The translations under genes were made by a program, and so were the position numbers. The notes under the pieces are model-generated. The model was not told the origin of the DNA and ran no database searches. It was given only the letters and a program-made list of their open reading frames with translations. Shown here piece by piece: positions 13,890 through 26,377 of a DNA stretch of 64,000 bases; within the stretch, counting starts at the first letter, position 1, and each line of letters opens with the position of its first letter. Origin of the DNA: Acanthochromis polyacanthus (taxonomy: Eukaryota > Chordata > Actinopteri > Pomacentridae); the NCBI RefSeq assembly GCF_021347895.1, contig NC_067131.1, positions 10,630,653 to 10,694,652 on the forward strand. The letters run 5' to 3'.

Positions 13890-13999
13890 GTTCAGCCTAC
13901 TATGACAATGTGCGGCCGTTGGCTTATCCGGACTCAGACGCTGTTCTCATCTGCTTCGACATCAGCCGTCCAGAGACGCTGGACAGTGTGCTGAAGAAG
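13890..13999 (+). CDS. rnd2: rnd2 internal exon (switch II region)
   Basis: A 110-bp exon bounded by CTGCAG|GT and AAG|GTCAGT. It begins with the last two bases of a split Gly codon and then encodes 36 residues, [10 protein letters not shown]... to ...DSVLKK. The motif [16 protein letters not shown] and [11 protein letters not shown] are diagnostic of the Rnd subgroup of Rho GTPases. The residue at the position of the catalytic Gln61 of Ras is Ser (Gly-Ser before the Tyr pair). That substitution is known in the Rnd family and explains why these proteins do not hydrolyse GTP and stay active. Rnd proteins work at membranes, antagonising RhoA signalling and stress fibres. The upstream exons that encode the P-loop are missing from this window. 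Confidence 0.95.
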
Positions 14000-16900
14000 G
14001 TCAGTGTCACATGAACACAAGCGTTAATGCTTCACCCTTAAAGTTTTCTCTTACTGACATGGCTGAGACATTTTTCAAGTCACATGTTGACTCTTTTATA
14101 GCTCGGGGGAAATGGATGGGTTCTGATAGTGTCTAAATACAATATGTAGGTGGAGTTGAGGAGTCATGGAATAAATTCCCGAATAAAATCACTACATAGA
14201 AGAATCAAATGGTGCAGAAATGCCTTCTCGTGTGCACATATAGCAGTTCCGAAGCAACATTATCACTTATTTGGACTCTCGTTCCTGCTCATTTGACAAA
14301 TTTAGGTCCAATATTCACTCTCCTTTCAACTCGGACTTTGGTCTCTAACATGCTCCACCAGCTACTTCCTATTTATATCTATCTGATGCTGAAGTTCTTG
14401 AACGAATATCTGCCTGTTGAGGCCAAAATAAAGCATTGACGTGTGAGCCAAAACAGTAAAATGAGCTGAAAACAAGTTGAAACTGATTGAAGTCCTGTAG
14501 AGCCGAGGAGAACTGCAGATTTAAGTGATAATTACCATTTATCTCTAGTTTATCACTATGATGAATTCCTTTCTCCATTGCTACTGTAAAAATAGGCGTT
14601 TTTAGCTACTTTATGCTTGAGAAGTATGTGTTCGCCAAATCAAAATGCTATATTTGTCCTGTTAATAGTGTGTATATATCCACTGCTGGCCCTACGCTGT
14701 AGGTCAGTATGGAAACACTGTTCATGAAAATGCAACAGAGAATTTCCCCTTGGCTTAACTTAAGAGGGCATTTTTCTCCAAAATGTGGACATTGTCTTAC
14801 AGAGTACTTGAGCTATTAAGACATTTTATAACCTGTAGATACTTGAGAGATTACTGCAAGCAATAAGATTTTCAAAATAAATTTGGCATGCAAATATTCT
14901 GTTAAAATGCACCCAGTCCCTGAGAGTTTTAATTTTCTGAAAACAAGAGAAAATTACTTCTAATTTTTTGGTAATTTTATCTGCTTGGGAGACAAATATT
15001 TTATTTGCTGGCATGAGTTTTTAAGTGTCTGAATTTTTCCACTGTCAGTGTGTGAATGTGTGAAATCCGAAGTGTTTGGGGCGTTTGACCTCCTTTCAGC
15101 CGCGGACATTCCTGCAGCCTGCGCCATCACTCATCAATGACATCATCAATGCAAGACCAAACACTTATCTTTCATGGTTGGCGAATTCTCACACCTACAG
15201 GGGGTCCACTCCAGAGCTACCTTGAACTTTGACATTACCAAATGACCTGAGCAGTAGCGGTGAATATACTGATCTTACAATGCATGCGCAGGATGCCAAA
15301 GTGACACGTTGAGGGGTCGTTTTATTCAAAGTTTAGAGGCAAAGAAAAGCAATTGATTTAAGTGTTAAGGCAAAGTGCCACTGTGTTTTGTGCTCGTCGT
15401 AGTTTGTAACACTTTTTGTCTGCCATTTGTGACAGACCTGTGCCTAACCAGTTTTTCCGTCCTCCAGTTCTTCTTTAAGAGGGACTTTTCTTTCTCAGCA
15501 AAAATGCCTCTCCACTCTTTATCATTTCCCTGTTTACTTTTTGTATCCTTTGTTCTCTTCATCTCCCATCTCTTTGACTAAACTCTCTCTACCCGGCTAT
15601 CACTTTAGCTTTAACACTTCATCCCCCTCCTCTGCTGCTGGCAACACCCTTTTCTCACCCTTTCTGTTTTTCCTAAGTTTCTGACTAGCAGCCTGCCAAC
15701 AATCCTTTATCTCCTTCTCTGTTTTTTCGTTTTTCCTGCCTGGTTGAAGCAGCAGCAAATTTTGCAAATGAAATGCTAACGATGAACAAAGCTGCTCAGT
15801 TTGTAATGCTCAGCTTCGACACGTGATCGTGCGACTGTGAAGGCAAGACACTGTGCAGAATGGTAGAAACACAGCAAACAGCTCTGGGTGATGCTGTGAT
15901 TGTAAATGGAAAATGTCAATTTACATACAGCAGTATGTGGAATTTCATATAGTTTTCCACGGATTTAAAAAAAAAAAGACTGTCAAGCTGTAGTACATTG
16001 ACTGTCAATATTGTTTCGGAATTTTCCTCCATCAATTTACTAATTAAATTATTACATATGTGTATATATGTCAACACTTGTGAATCTACAACACAATGTA
16101 ATGTAATGACTGGGTGCAACTGCTGCCAAAAAACTGTAAAATTAAAGTACAATATCCTCATTAAAGTGCAAAAATTATGCATTTACAGATATTTTCACAC
16201 TGTTATTTCTCAATTTTTTTTCTTCAAAGAAAGTCTATGCATTATATTGGAGGTAATGAAGAAAAGGTTTGCTTCATTTGTGTCTAAAATTAAAAGAGTT
16301 TGAATGTTAAAGCTCACATAAATGTAAAATTGATAAGATTTCGGTCACGTTATGTTGATAGTGTGGGTACAAAGTTTTATAGGGGGAGCTACATGTTTAA
16401 TTATAGACAGTGACTGTCATCTTATGTAAATCTTATGCAATTTGAGAGAGCAGAAAATGTACTGTGTACATATTATAGTAAAGTTGTAATATAGTGTAGT
16501 ACAAGAAGAAATAAGTGTAATTGTTGAGTTGTTTAATTTACAAAATACACTTTTCTATGCATTAAAAAACAAAACAAACGGAAAATCTCTCTTATACTTT
16601 ATAAACTTAGGATTATTACCTTAATATTTAAAAAAGTCCTCAAATTTAATAATGTAGTAAGTAAAAAATGTACAGAAAATTTATCTCATGAACATTTTTG
16701 GTATAAATGTCATTTAAGATAAGACAATTTGCAGTGTTCATATTGTACGGATTCCTCTATATGTAGACATTTATCTATTTCACAGATTCATTTGAATGTG
16801 GAAAATAACAGCACTGCACTCAGTATTCTCTGTGTAGAAAGACCTTAATGATGCACAGATTCTTCCATATGTAGAAAGATACTATTCATGCTGCACAGAT

Positions 16901-17289
16901 TCTACTGATATTCCTCAGTTTTCAATATGTAGAGAGAATTTCTATTGTTCAGAGCATTTTAAGCATCGAGTAAGACCGCTTTTCCATGCGCTGGTAGTAA
17001 TTTTACAGCCTTCAGTGATATTCAATTTTCATTTAATTTGTGCTTCAAATCATTCACGTTTAAAAGACATATATGACCCTAAAGCCACACTGTCATTTAT
17101 TTCTCACTGTAGAACAGCACTGCTTTGAGCTAAATGTTAATGTCGGCACATTAACGTGCTCAAAATGACAACATGCGGGTGTGATGTTAACCATGCTCAC
17201 ACTTACATTCGCTAACTAAACACAAAGTGCAGCTAAAGCCCGAAAAATTGGACAAAAAAAGAAGTTTTGATCTAATGATGGTCTTCATG

Positions 17290-17410
17290 AAAAGTCAGGT
17301 CACCAGAGTCATTAGAAAGTCATTTGGGTTCATCCTTTGGGCATCGTCATCAAAGTTCAAGGCGATCCATCCAGGAGTTGTTGAGATATTTGCCCCTGAA
17401 CTAAAGAGGT
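17290..17410 (+). repeat. Fragment of dispersed teleost repeat
   Basis: Carries GGTTCATCCTTTGGGC and ATCCATCCA-GGAGTTGTTGAGATATTT, a word pair shared with 34940-35060 (+), 31370-31470 (-) and, for the first part, about 37400-37470 (-). The copies have no coding content. The family is not named here. Confidence 0.6.
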
Positions 17411-18644
17411 AGATTGACCAACTGAGTAAAATTGCTATTCCTGGAGCAAAGCTGCTGGCAGGGCTAAAAATATCCCAACTGAACATGTGTAATGTGTGTG
17501 ATCACACAGTGTCATTAACAGGTCATTACACCTCATGAATCCCATTAAATAACAGAGGACATGACCTCTTTAGTTGTAGCTTCAGCCTCACTGCTTCTGA
17601 TATGTGTGCTTTTAAAAGTGCAGCTACCTGGAACTGAATTCTCAGTTGAGGCTATCAAAAAAACAAAAACAGAGACAAACAAACAAATACACAACCCAAA
17701 AATAACCTCCATGTTCGTCCCTTGATAAACCCAGACTCTCGTCTCCAGCAGCTCACATTCTGCTGCTTTATGCTGCTTACCAATACTTAACATTAACACA
17801 GACAATGCGCCGCTCTACCCCACGGGCCCTTTGTGACTCATCTAAATTGCTGCTGTTCACCAGTTGCACACAGTTTGGCAGAGAGGCCTATTGAAAGGCA
17901 GCAGCTCACTCTGCACATCAGCACGCTGCAGCCCCACAACAGCAGCGACGCCGGCATCCAGGAGAAAAGATCTCTTTGTAAAGGAGAACAAATGGAGCAA
18001 CGGTGCTCAAAGTGGTTGCCTCTGCCATGGTGTGAGCAGATAATGAAAGGAGTCTCAGAGAGAACCGAGCGATACAGAGAGAAGGAAAAGCATTTAGTGT
18101 TAGCTTGAGTCATGTGTCTGGCCTGTAATGAGTATTGTCTGACTGTTTTCTTTCTTGTCAGCCGGCAGTTTATGAACGTGAACATTGTGCAGCAGCTCAC
18201 AAAGCAGCGACAGTATATTAGTTCTTGTTCCTCTTCCATCCTTCTGCGGGTGGTTGGGACCAGTTTTTTCCAGATTGTCATGTCAAGTGAACATTTAAAG
18301 ACATAATGTGCTGCAAGTCGTGGCCTCGGGGCCTTAAAGGATACCATAGCAATGTTTCTTATTTAAGGCCGCACAAAAGCACAGTGTCAAAAAAATGCTT
18401 GCGGATGTGTTTGGTGTGCTGCTGCAGGCTACAGATGAGAAGATTAAACGTAAACTGGAAAGTTCAGTCCATCAGTCACTCCAGCCGTGATTTTATATAT
18501 CCGTACAGTTAAGGCAGAAAAAAAAGCACAACACGGTCAACAATTTAAGTGCTAATTTTAAAATACTTTGAAAAGAAACGTGTTTTGCGTCACAAAATAA
18601 TTGCAGTTAATAGTTGTAGATGGGTAAACAACGTTTTCTAAGAT

Positions 18645-19414
18645 TCACTGGTGGAATACGGATTCAGATATTTTACTTGAATGAATGAATGGTTTATTTC
18701 AGTTACAGTGTTACGGTACAATAATTTCATTTTGTGCGTTCAGCTAACAAAGAATTATTAAACATTCTTACAGTAAACATTCTTTTTTTTTTCTTTTTCT
18801 TCCTTCTCTCCCCCCTTTCCTCTCCTTTCATTTCTCCTTTCCCTTCCTCTTCTCACAAAAAAGAAAGGAAAAAAAAAGAAAATAATTTTACAAGCTCTGT
18901 AAACGAAAAAGGAATAGGCCGAAGCTGAGGCTTATTTTGCCTATCCTGTATTTATGTAAGCAAAAGAGTAATTAATCCACTTCGAAAATATTCCACTACA
19001 AGTAAAAGCTTTCAGAACATTCAGAAATAAAAGTATGGAAGTAGCTGCGGCAAAATTTAGTTAAAATATAAAACATGAAGGTACTCATCGAGCAGTAAAA
19101 TGGTTACTGTCAATCCTGTTTCCACAGATTGCATTCCTATACCAGTAAACTGCATTCTCAATTAGGTAGGTTTGTGTTAGAGGAATGCTGGAATTTTATC
19201 CGGAAATGAGGTTTAGAATAAAATCATGCATAAAATCAAAACATGGACAATAATTGGGTGGTTTTCACTTGACACGAAGGTTGTGCAGAAGTGCAATATT
19301 TGCCTCTGAGATGTTGAGTAGAAGTATAAAGTTGAACAAAATGGAAATACTTGAGTTAAAACCTTGAATTTGTACTTCGATGTAGTATATACTTAGCTAC
19401 ATTCCACCACCACC
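18645..19414. repeat. Composite repeat: inverted-end element with an inner insertion
   Basis: The left end CACTGGTGGAATACG and the reverse complement of the right end (TGGTGGAATGT) form short inverted ends. A related copy starts with CAGTGGAAGAAGTATTT at 26378. Inside, about 18685-18960 is a different block: GAATGAATGAATGGTTTATT, then a pyrimidine-rich to purine-rich tract (18781-18893), then AGGCCGAAGCTGAGGCTTATTTTGCC-type sequence resembling a retroposon end. It probably represents one element inserted into another. Confidence 0.45.
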
Positions 19415-20756
19415 AAGATTACATTCACCCCTGTCATTCCAAATACAGCATCTGCAGTTTGGTATCAGTTTATATCTTTATCTTTAGTGCTACATGGCAC
19501 TGAGAAGTATAAACACTCTTTCCCAAAAAACAAAACAACATTATTTTCTCTTTTGACACACAGCAGCTGTAAAAATAAGAGTGTAACTTAGCATGTAATG
19601 GCAACTTTTGGTACTTTGGAGAGTTGATAGTGGATGATGTTATTATGAGTCAATTACAATACTTGTTCGCTTCACAACACAAGGGTTTAGTACACTGGTA
19701 ATTACTTTGTGTTTGGTTTTTATTATTACTTTCTGAAAACTTTTTGTCCATTATTCTTTAATTGTTTTTACTATCAGCTTGCCAGTTATCTGCAAGCCCT
19801 CATGAATCTGTACCAAATTCGCTCCACAGATAAAGTTTGATTCGTTGCACATCACTGGAGAGGCGATTTTCAAGTGGTAAATTACTCTTTAAGCAGGTAG
19901 TCAGGAGTTTTGACCTGATGTGACTGTTTTCAACCCAAATGAATGTCAGTTCAACTCGGGTCACTTCACTTCATGTATGAAAAGTTTAATAAATATTGAC
20001 TGTGCCTGCATTTTTCTGCGTTTGCACAAGGTTACTTCATTCCAATTAAGGGAACTCCTGTTATACAATTATAATTTAGACAGAAATGTGCTTTCAGTTT
20101 CATGAAAACATTATTTTCCACCCTTTAGTTTATTGTGACAGAACTTGACTATTCTGCACGAAGACTTAGCAGCAGTTTTAAATGAAACGGAGCGACTCCA
20201 CGCCTTAATGCGTCAATTAATCATCAGCGATTCACCTCACTAATCTTGAGGTTGAATGTTGGCAGATTTATACCTGCCAGGTTCCACAATCTTATGAAAG
20301 CCTTCTTAGAAGAGCGTATGAGTTGCATATAAAAGGGATAGTTCAGGTTCTTTGAAACTAACTAGAAACTCCCGTGTTCTTCGAGGTAAAATTACTGCTT
20401 CTGTGAATGGAGTTTGGTGGCTTTGAAGGGAGCACAGAAGGATTTAACAGCTTCATTCAACTGTCAGAAAGGGTTGTTGGAGGTAAAGTGGTTGAAATAT
20501 TTTAAATGCAGCAATTGATTAAAGAAATATGGATTTTCTTGGTGGATAAAACAGATTTTGCTGCAAACACCATCCACAATAGTTCATTGTTGAGCTTCCA
20601 TCCCAGTAACACAGTCTAATACACCAAACATGGATAAGCACCTCATGCAATCCCACTTTAAAGTAGCTAAATTATCCCACAGTTTTGAAATGAGATGCAG
20701 CAAATTACGCTATTATTCTCTGCGAACTGATATATTTCGGTCTCTTTGCTACACAG

Positions 20757-20891
20757 TGGCAAGGTGAGACGCAGGAGTTCTGCCCGAACGCCAAAGTGGT
20801 GCTGGTTGGCTGCAAGTTGGACATGAGGACGGACCTGAATGTCATGAGAGAGCTCTCCAAACACAGACTCATCCCCGTCACCCACGAACAG
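20757..20891 (+). CDS. rnd2: rnd2 internal exon (guanine-binding region)
   Basis: A 135-bp exon, phase 0 at both ends, bounded by CTACACAG and CAG|GTGAGC. It encodes 45 residues starting [15 protein letters not shown], with the guanine-specificity motif in [11 protein letters not shown] (the CKLD segment, equivalent to NKxD) and ending VTHEQ. The string [15 protein letters not shown] and the THEQ ending match Rnd2 and not Rnd3 (WKGEIQEFCPNTK, SYDQ) or Rnd1, which is the main reason for the gene call. It splices in frame to 13999 upstream and 25106 downstream. Confidence 0.96.
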
Positions 20892-21679
20892 GTGAGCAGA
20901 GCAGAGGAAAACACCACTCAGCTCTTAAATTTGTTTGTCTGCTTTTTCATAAAAGCCCGTTGAGTATCTGCGACCATCAACCGTGTCAAACCTAGCTTGA
21001 AATTAGCTGCTGTTCCCGCTTCCACGGCCTAACACTGCAATATAAACTTTGCGTGTGTGAAGAGCTGAGCAGTAGCTGTGTAATTCAGCTTTATAATAGT
21101 CTGGAACATATCATTTTAAGTGCATATTGTGACGTTCTGCTGCAGTGATATTTATCTGCTTGAAGGGACGCTGATTTACGTAATAATTTAATAGCATCAG
21201 TCCAAACAAAATAACACTTATTACTTTCCCCTCTCTTGTGCGCACAAACAAAACTTCGGAAAATGAATTCGGAGAATACCATTTGCTTCAGATCATAACT
21301 TCCACAAATACAGAAACACAAGGCGTATAAAGGAGCTGGAACCGAACAAAGAGGGAGACAAACAGCAGGATGTGCGATAATACAATTGTTTTGTTTGTGT
21401 CTTAGAGCAATGAACGGTGGCATGCATGAATTTTAATAGCCTATTTTCATGTAAATGTGAATTCCCACTTCTTGGCAGCCTTTTGTCAACAAATTAATAT
21501 TTTCCCATACCTCTGACAAAGCAAACGTAACAACCTCTGTTGTCCTTCAGTAATGGCATCGGAATTGGTTCATCAAGATCTCAGATTAGTGTCTCGGCAG
21601 AAATTTGTCTGGATTCAACTTTGAGGAAGCCTTTGGTTATCTCAAAACAGCACAATTCCATATGTATTCTTTTTTAGTT

Positions 21680-21768
21680 TTGGTGTCTTCAGTATCCATC
21701 TTCAATGTATAAAAAATAATTATATAAAAATCACTTAATGAGAAGATGTGTTCAAACTTTTGACTGGC

Positions 21769-21770
<2 letters not shown>
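21680..21770. mobile_element. Solo Tc1-like terminal fragment
   Basis: GTCTTCAGTAT... through AATGAGAAGATGTGTTCAAA and CTTTTGACTGGCAGTGT resembles the outer end of a common fish Tc1-like element. No transposase sequence or partner end is visible, so it is a relic. It abuts the microsatellite that follows. Confidence 0.5.

Positions 21771-21820
<50 letters not shown>
21771..21820. repeat. Compound microsatellite (TG)n(TA)n
   Basis: Five TG units are followed by about 19 TA units, then ACACA. An AATAATAATAATAATTATTA patch follows at 21838. Length polymorphism is likely. Confidence 0.95.
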
Positions 21821-21823
<3 letters not shown>

Positions 21824-23559
21824 TAGGGTGGTCTAATAATAATAATAATTATTAGAACACCCTTGTTTCCTTTGATTTCTTGTTCATTTTAATGCCTGGT
21901 ACAATTAAAGGTACATTTGTTTGGACAGATATAATGATAACAACAAAAAAAAGCTCGTAACAGTTTAATTCAAGAGCTGATATCTAGCCATGCATAATAT
22001 AATAATAATAAAATGATGCAAGGCACTTTAAATGGTACAGCAAAATGAAGTCTTTTGTCTTTTTAATGTATTCATACTGAATTATATACAGATATGGCAT
22101 CCATCCACCACAAATGTTCATTTTATAACCTCGAATAACGTCACAAATTCAGTGACACACGTTTTCAGTGGGTAATGGGACTGCTAAAGTAAATATCACC
22201 ATTGAAATGATATTTTTCAATGGAATATTAGCAATTTTTTAGCATAAAAGTGTGATAACTCATCAACCAGTAGCCTCTGAAATAAGCTCCATCCATCTGC
22301 TTTTTAGTGTTTTATAAGATAATCCTTCGTTTCCGGCAGCGCAAACACAAGCAGACTACTTCTGTGGTGAAATACGTGGGAGCACTGTGGTCAGAAAAAC
22401 AACAGGAAACCAAGCACAGGTTTGAAATGGTTTCAGTTTTCAGTACTTACAAGTGTGATGCTTTTCTTAATGAGCCACCTTCAAAGAGCTGCGCTGCAAA
22501 CAGCCGCTAACTGGCATCTTCGCATTCCACCCACTTGACCCACTGACTTGAACCTTCAGGGTGAGTGCAGCCACCAGAACAAACTGCTCACGCACTGTGT
22601 GATGACTGCTGTAATCGGCTTACAGGCATCGGAATAAACACTTGAAGCGTCGGAGGGTTTTCATTAATACAGAAATAATGCTGCCTCCCTGCTTGAGTAC
22701 AGCTCAAGCCTTTAATATTTTTCATTCAGACGGAATAACGTTGCCCCGGATGGCAGCTCGATGCTTCTGCAGTGTGGTTTATCTGTGACACTGATGGCTG
22801 CACACCTACGCTGTCACACAGTATAGACTTTCCATTGCCTAAGAAATTGCACAATCAAAAAAAGAATAAAGTGAGTCGATCTGGAGATGACACAGCAGAA
22901 GTGTTGTTTATAAAAGCTAAGGAAGTCTAGATTCCCCCTCACATGTTGAGATAAGCAGGTGAGGAAAATGAAAGCACCATATGCCGTTTCGACCATCATA
23001 TTTAAGACTTTACACCTTTGTGCTGGACTTCAGTTGCACAAACAGACCTTGAATATTTCATAGCAGTGATATTTTCCATACACGCCAGCTAACTATCAGG
23101 GTTCTGAGAGTGTAGGCTTGTATTAAGTGGGAGTTTTTACTGTAAATGACCGAGCATAATGGTCTGATATTCAGAAAAGCAAGGAAGAGACAAACAGCAT
23201 GAATGCCTCCAACACACATTTCTAATTTTCAAAAGCATCCACTGCATACGCTTGTATGCAGTGTCTGTTAAAAATCACAAGAAGAATCCACCCAATACCA
23301 AATATTATGTTGCATAGCTGCTTTTTTTTGGTTTGAATTAAACTGAAGTTTCCAACAGAAATTGAAAATAAGCATTACTGAAGGACATTTAAGAATACAT
23401 GATAAAATAAAACATAACTTCAACCACACAAACACTATCTGTTCTTATGTCTAAGTAACAACTCTGACCAGCTCTATAGATGAGTCATTTGCAATTGGAC
23501 TTCAAACAAACACAAACTGAGACATATGGTTGGAAAAATATTAGAATTCTAAAGCTACA

Positions 23560-24070
23560 CTATACAATATTATAGCAACAGCAGGTAAAATTACTACATT
23601 TATTGCTTTCTGGCTTTTAAAATTTAAAATTTGGTTTGGAAATGATGATGTCAGTAATGCAAGCAAAATTCTTCATGACAAGAACTTCCTTTCAATCCCT
23701 TTTTAGACATGTGATAAGCAGTATTGCTGGCTTTATCAGTCTGTTTATTGAAATTGTAGGGAAAAAAACAATGAGAGCGGTGTTCATTTTGGCTTGCAAA
23801 AATGTGTCTTTGGCACTCTCTGTGATGCTTTTGGACCAATATTGGTGCTGAAATGTGCAAGGAAACCTTGAATGGCTTCACACAACTGAAAAAACTGCTG
23901 CTTGTGCATGCCTAACAGATAATGCAACTGCAGTTCAGACTTGTGCTGTGTTGCAAGCGATACAGAAATGTCAAGAGGTCCAACTTAGTAAGACTGTTGT
24001 CGCAACTTTAGAAAAAGTTACCAGTCACTTACGCCGACATGAAGCCAACATATGGAGATGCAGAATTAAG
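23560..24070. repeat. Fragment related to the 43.4-44.9 kb inverted-repeat element
   Basis: Shares with 44470-44760 the ordered words CTCTCTGTGATG-TTT, GACCAATATTGGTGCTGAAA, CTTGTGCATGC, CAGTTCAGACTTGTGCTG and GACATGAAGC. Its ends lack the AGAGGTCGAC terminus, so it is a truncated or eroded copy. The 71-codon and 77-codon frames here are inside the repeat and not taken as genes. Confidence 0.6.
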
Positions 24071-24604
24071 ATGATTAAATTAGATTAGGAAAAATCCCAA
24101 GCAATTTGTTTTGATTGGAAAATTGCATTGAAGTTGTTACATGAATAAACTAAAGGAACATTAACTTGCCAACATGCCAAATAAAATGTTTCAGAGTCGT
24201 CACACCGAAAAGGTACATTTTTCCTCACTTCTTCATAGACTACACGCCTTATTTTGCAAAACCGTATTGCTCCTGATAGTGATGTTTGTGACTTACAACT
24301 AGAAGATGACTCACTAAATCTCTGTTATCACATGGATAATATTTTAACTGTGAATTCGGACTCGTGAAATTGGCATCTTGGGAAGACTCCTCACTTTGCC
24401 AGAGTTATTCTTACACTGTAAAGCCCGGTTGTGCTGCTGTAATTTTGCAGCATAGTTGTAATTACTCCACAGCTGCATGTGTGTCCAAAGCGGCAGCACT
24501 TGCAGTGATGAAGCTCTAAGAATTACTACGTTGCACCATCCTACCAGCTCACAGTCCTACTTTTTTATCTCACCTCCTTCATTAACCTACAGGCTTTATG
24601 ATGC

Positions 24605-24883
24605 ACACTACTGTTCAAAAGTTAAAAATGTCCTTATTTTTGAAAAAAAAAAGACATTTTTTATGTGGTAAATCAATATTTTAGCTGGAAACGGTTGATT
24701 TTTAATGGAATATCTACATAAGGGTACAGAGGAACATTTCCATCAATCATTACTCCTGTGTTCTAATGCTACATTGTGTTGGCTAATCGCGTGCGCAATT
24801 ATGTCAGCACATGAATAAAAGTGTGGGTTTTCATGGAAACATGACATTGTCTGGGTGATCCCAAACTTTTCAACGGTATTGTG
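24605..24883. mobile_element. Short Tc1/mariner-type MITE
   Basis: Left end CACTACTGTTCAAAAGTT and the reverse complement of the right end (CACAATACCGTTGAAAAGTT) form matching inverted termini around about 280 bp without coding capacity. The interior words (ATGGAATATCTACATA, GTTCTAATGCTACATTGTGT, TTTTCATGGAAA) are those of a widespread fish MITE. The interior is shorter than I would expect for a complete copy. Confidence 0.6.
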
Positions 24884-25105
24884 CTCTAATAGCAGATAAG
24901 AGTTAGCAACAAGTTGGCAGCTAAAGTCAGAGCGACATCAAGTCCTTCAGGGCACTAAAAGTTGGGCAAGAATGAAGCTAATATATCAATGGTGTGTTTA
25001 CAGCTTCTTGTCCTGCCTTCAAGTCGCCAAAAACTAAAGAATGCCAGTTGAAGTTTACTGTATTGCTATTTTCTAACAGACCTCTTTCCTGTCTCTTTCT
25101 TCTAG

Positions 25106-25360
25106 GGCACTAACCTGGCGAGGCAGATCGGTGCCGTGGCCTACGCAGAATGCACCTCAAAGTATTCAGAGAACAGCGTCCGTGACGTATTTCACGTCAC
25201 CACCCTGTCGTCCGTGTCCAACATCCACCGACCGCAGCTCAAACGCAGCGGCTCACGTCGCGGCCTCAAGCGGGTCTCCCAGCAGCCCCCTCGGACTGAG
25301 ATTCATGAGCGCCCGCCGCCTATGAGAAAGGACCGAGCCAAAAGCTGTGTGCTCATGTAG
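25106..25360 (+). CDS. rnd2: rnd2 terminal coding exon
   Basis: Last coding exon, from a TTTCTTCTAG acceptor to the TAG at 25358-25360; 84 residues in phase 0. It starts [19 protein letters not shown]; the ECTSK segment corresponds to the G5 (SAK) base-contact loop. [11 protein letters not shown] follows, then a basic Ser/Arg-rich tail and the C-terminal box KSCVLM*. The CAAX box ending in Met predicts farnesylation, which targets Rnd proteins to membranes; human RND2 ends in CNLM. With the two upstream exons the visible protein is about 165 of an expected 225-230 residues. No frameshift or early stop is present, so the visible part is intact. Confidence 0.96.
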   Translation, partial: GTNLARQIGAVAYAECTSKYSENSVRDVFHVTTLSSVSNIHRPQLKRSGSRRGLKRVSQQPPRTEIHERPPPMRKDRAKSCVLM

Positions 25361-26175
25361 TGGACCGAAGCCAAAACCAGCGACCTGACCTGTGCGTGCT
25401 GATGGCCGTGGACCATCCTGCACAAGAACTTAATTTATTGGTGAATTCTTGTCAGATCTTTGCACTGCATAAAGGACAATGTGACGAAAACAAGAACGAA
25501 TGCTGTCCTGTGGAGCTCTTTGAGGGACTGCTTGTCCATTTTTAGCAAAACTCTGCTTGTTTTTCTTTTTGTGGCTGTGTTCTCACCAGGGGAGGCCATT
25601 CTAGACGCGAAAGCTTTTCTTTCTCTTTTATGCTTTTACTGGAAAAAGAGGAGGAAAAACAGGCTGGTTGCGCAAACGAAACACAGGACAGAAAAATAGC
25701 GAGTTTGGAGATGAAAGGAAAACATGATTTCAAAGATTGTCTTGCAGGAAGCGGCAGAAACGGTGCTGGTGTTGACCCCTATTATGTTGTTTCCTGTTTT
25801 GAAATGCTATTCTGTCTACAAGTGTTTAAGTAAATCAAGCACAATAAGATGCACGCAAACTGTTCCAAGAAATCTGTAAATGTCAGGGAATGAACTCTGC
25901 AGTTCCACTTCATGTGATAAATTGAATAGAAAATCTGGACAGACAAAAAAAAAAATCAACTCGTGGGCTGAGTTACACTAATTTTCTTAAACCACAAGTG
26001 CTTTTAATATTCAAAACTAAATAACCACTCACCACAAAATACTGAAGTGTTGTGCAGTTTATTGTTCTAATAACCGACACTGGGAAGGAAAGTCACGGAG
26101 GGATTTAAGAGGGTGAATATTATGTTGTATATGTAATAATGAAATAAAATAAAACTTGCTCTGCTAAGTGTTATA
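25361..26175 (+). other. rnd2: rnd2 3' untranslated region
   Basis: Follows the stop codon and runs to two overlapping AATAAA hexamers (26143-26148 and 26148-26153). The end is set about 20 bp past the signal. Frames within it are short and unremarkable. Confidence 0.7.
26143..26153 (+). terminator. rnd2: Polyadenylation signals for rnd2
   Basis: Overlapping AATAAA hexamers about 785 bp after the rnd2 stop, followed downstream by a T-rich stretch (GTGTTATATTTGACCG). They are the first perfect hexamers I see on this strand after the stop. Confidence 0.7.
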
Positions 26176-26377
26176 TTTGACCGTGACTTGGCCTTGATGC
26201 TGAATTATTATGCTTAGAGAAGTTAATAAATGGGAAATCTTTGATTCATTCTACTTCTGTCTCTAATTGCATTTCAGTTTATTTGAGCAGAGGCCACAGT
26301 AGTTTCCAGCTCGGAATAATTAGTCTGTGGAAGACGAGAACATTTCTTTTTGCCTATTAGCCCTTGAAGCTGAGGCC

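Larger units (their letters stand above)
14000..20756 (+). other. rnd2: rnd2 intron
   Basis: A 6.8-kb intron between GTCAGT and a CTACACAG acceptor. Apart from repeats (degenerate repeat-rich patch at 16736-16960, a dispersed fish repeat at about 17290-17410, a composite repeat at 18645-19414), I see no exon or RNA gene. The longest open frame here (17838-18347, - strand, 169 codons) has no recognisable domain and is judged chance. Confidence 0.85.
20892..25105 (+). other. rnd2: rnd2 last intron
   Basis: A 4.2-kb intron between GTGAGC and a TTTCTTCTAG acceptor. It holds a Tc1-type end plus TG/TA microsatellite (about 21680-21820), a fragment related to the 43.4-44.9 kb element (about 23560-24070) and a Tc1-type MITE (24605-24883). 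No exon or RNA gene is seen. Confidence 0.85.

Noticed and set aside
17838..18347. 169-codon frame on the - strand, the second longest in the window
   Set aside because: Low-information, Cys/Ser/Arg-rich sequence without recognisable motifs, overlapped by another long frame on the + strand; no start or splice support.
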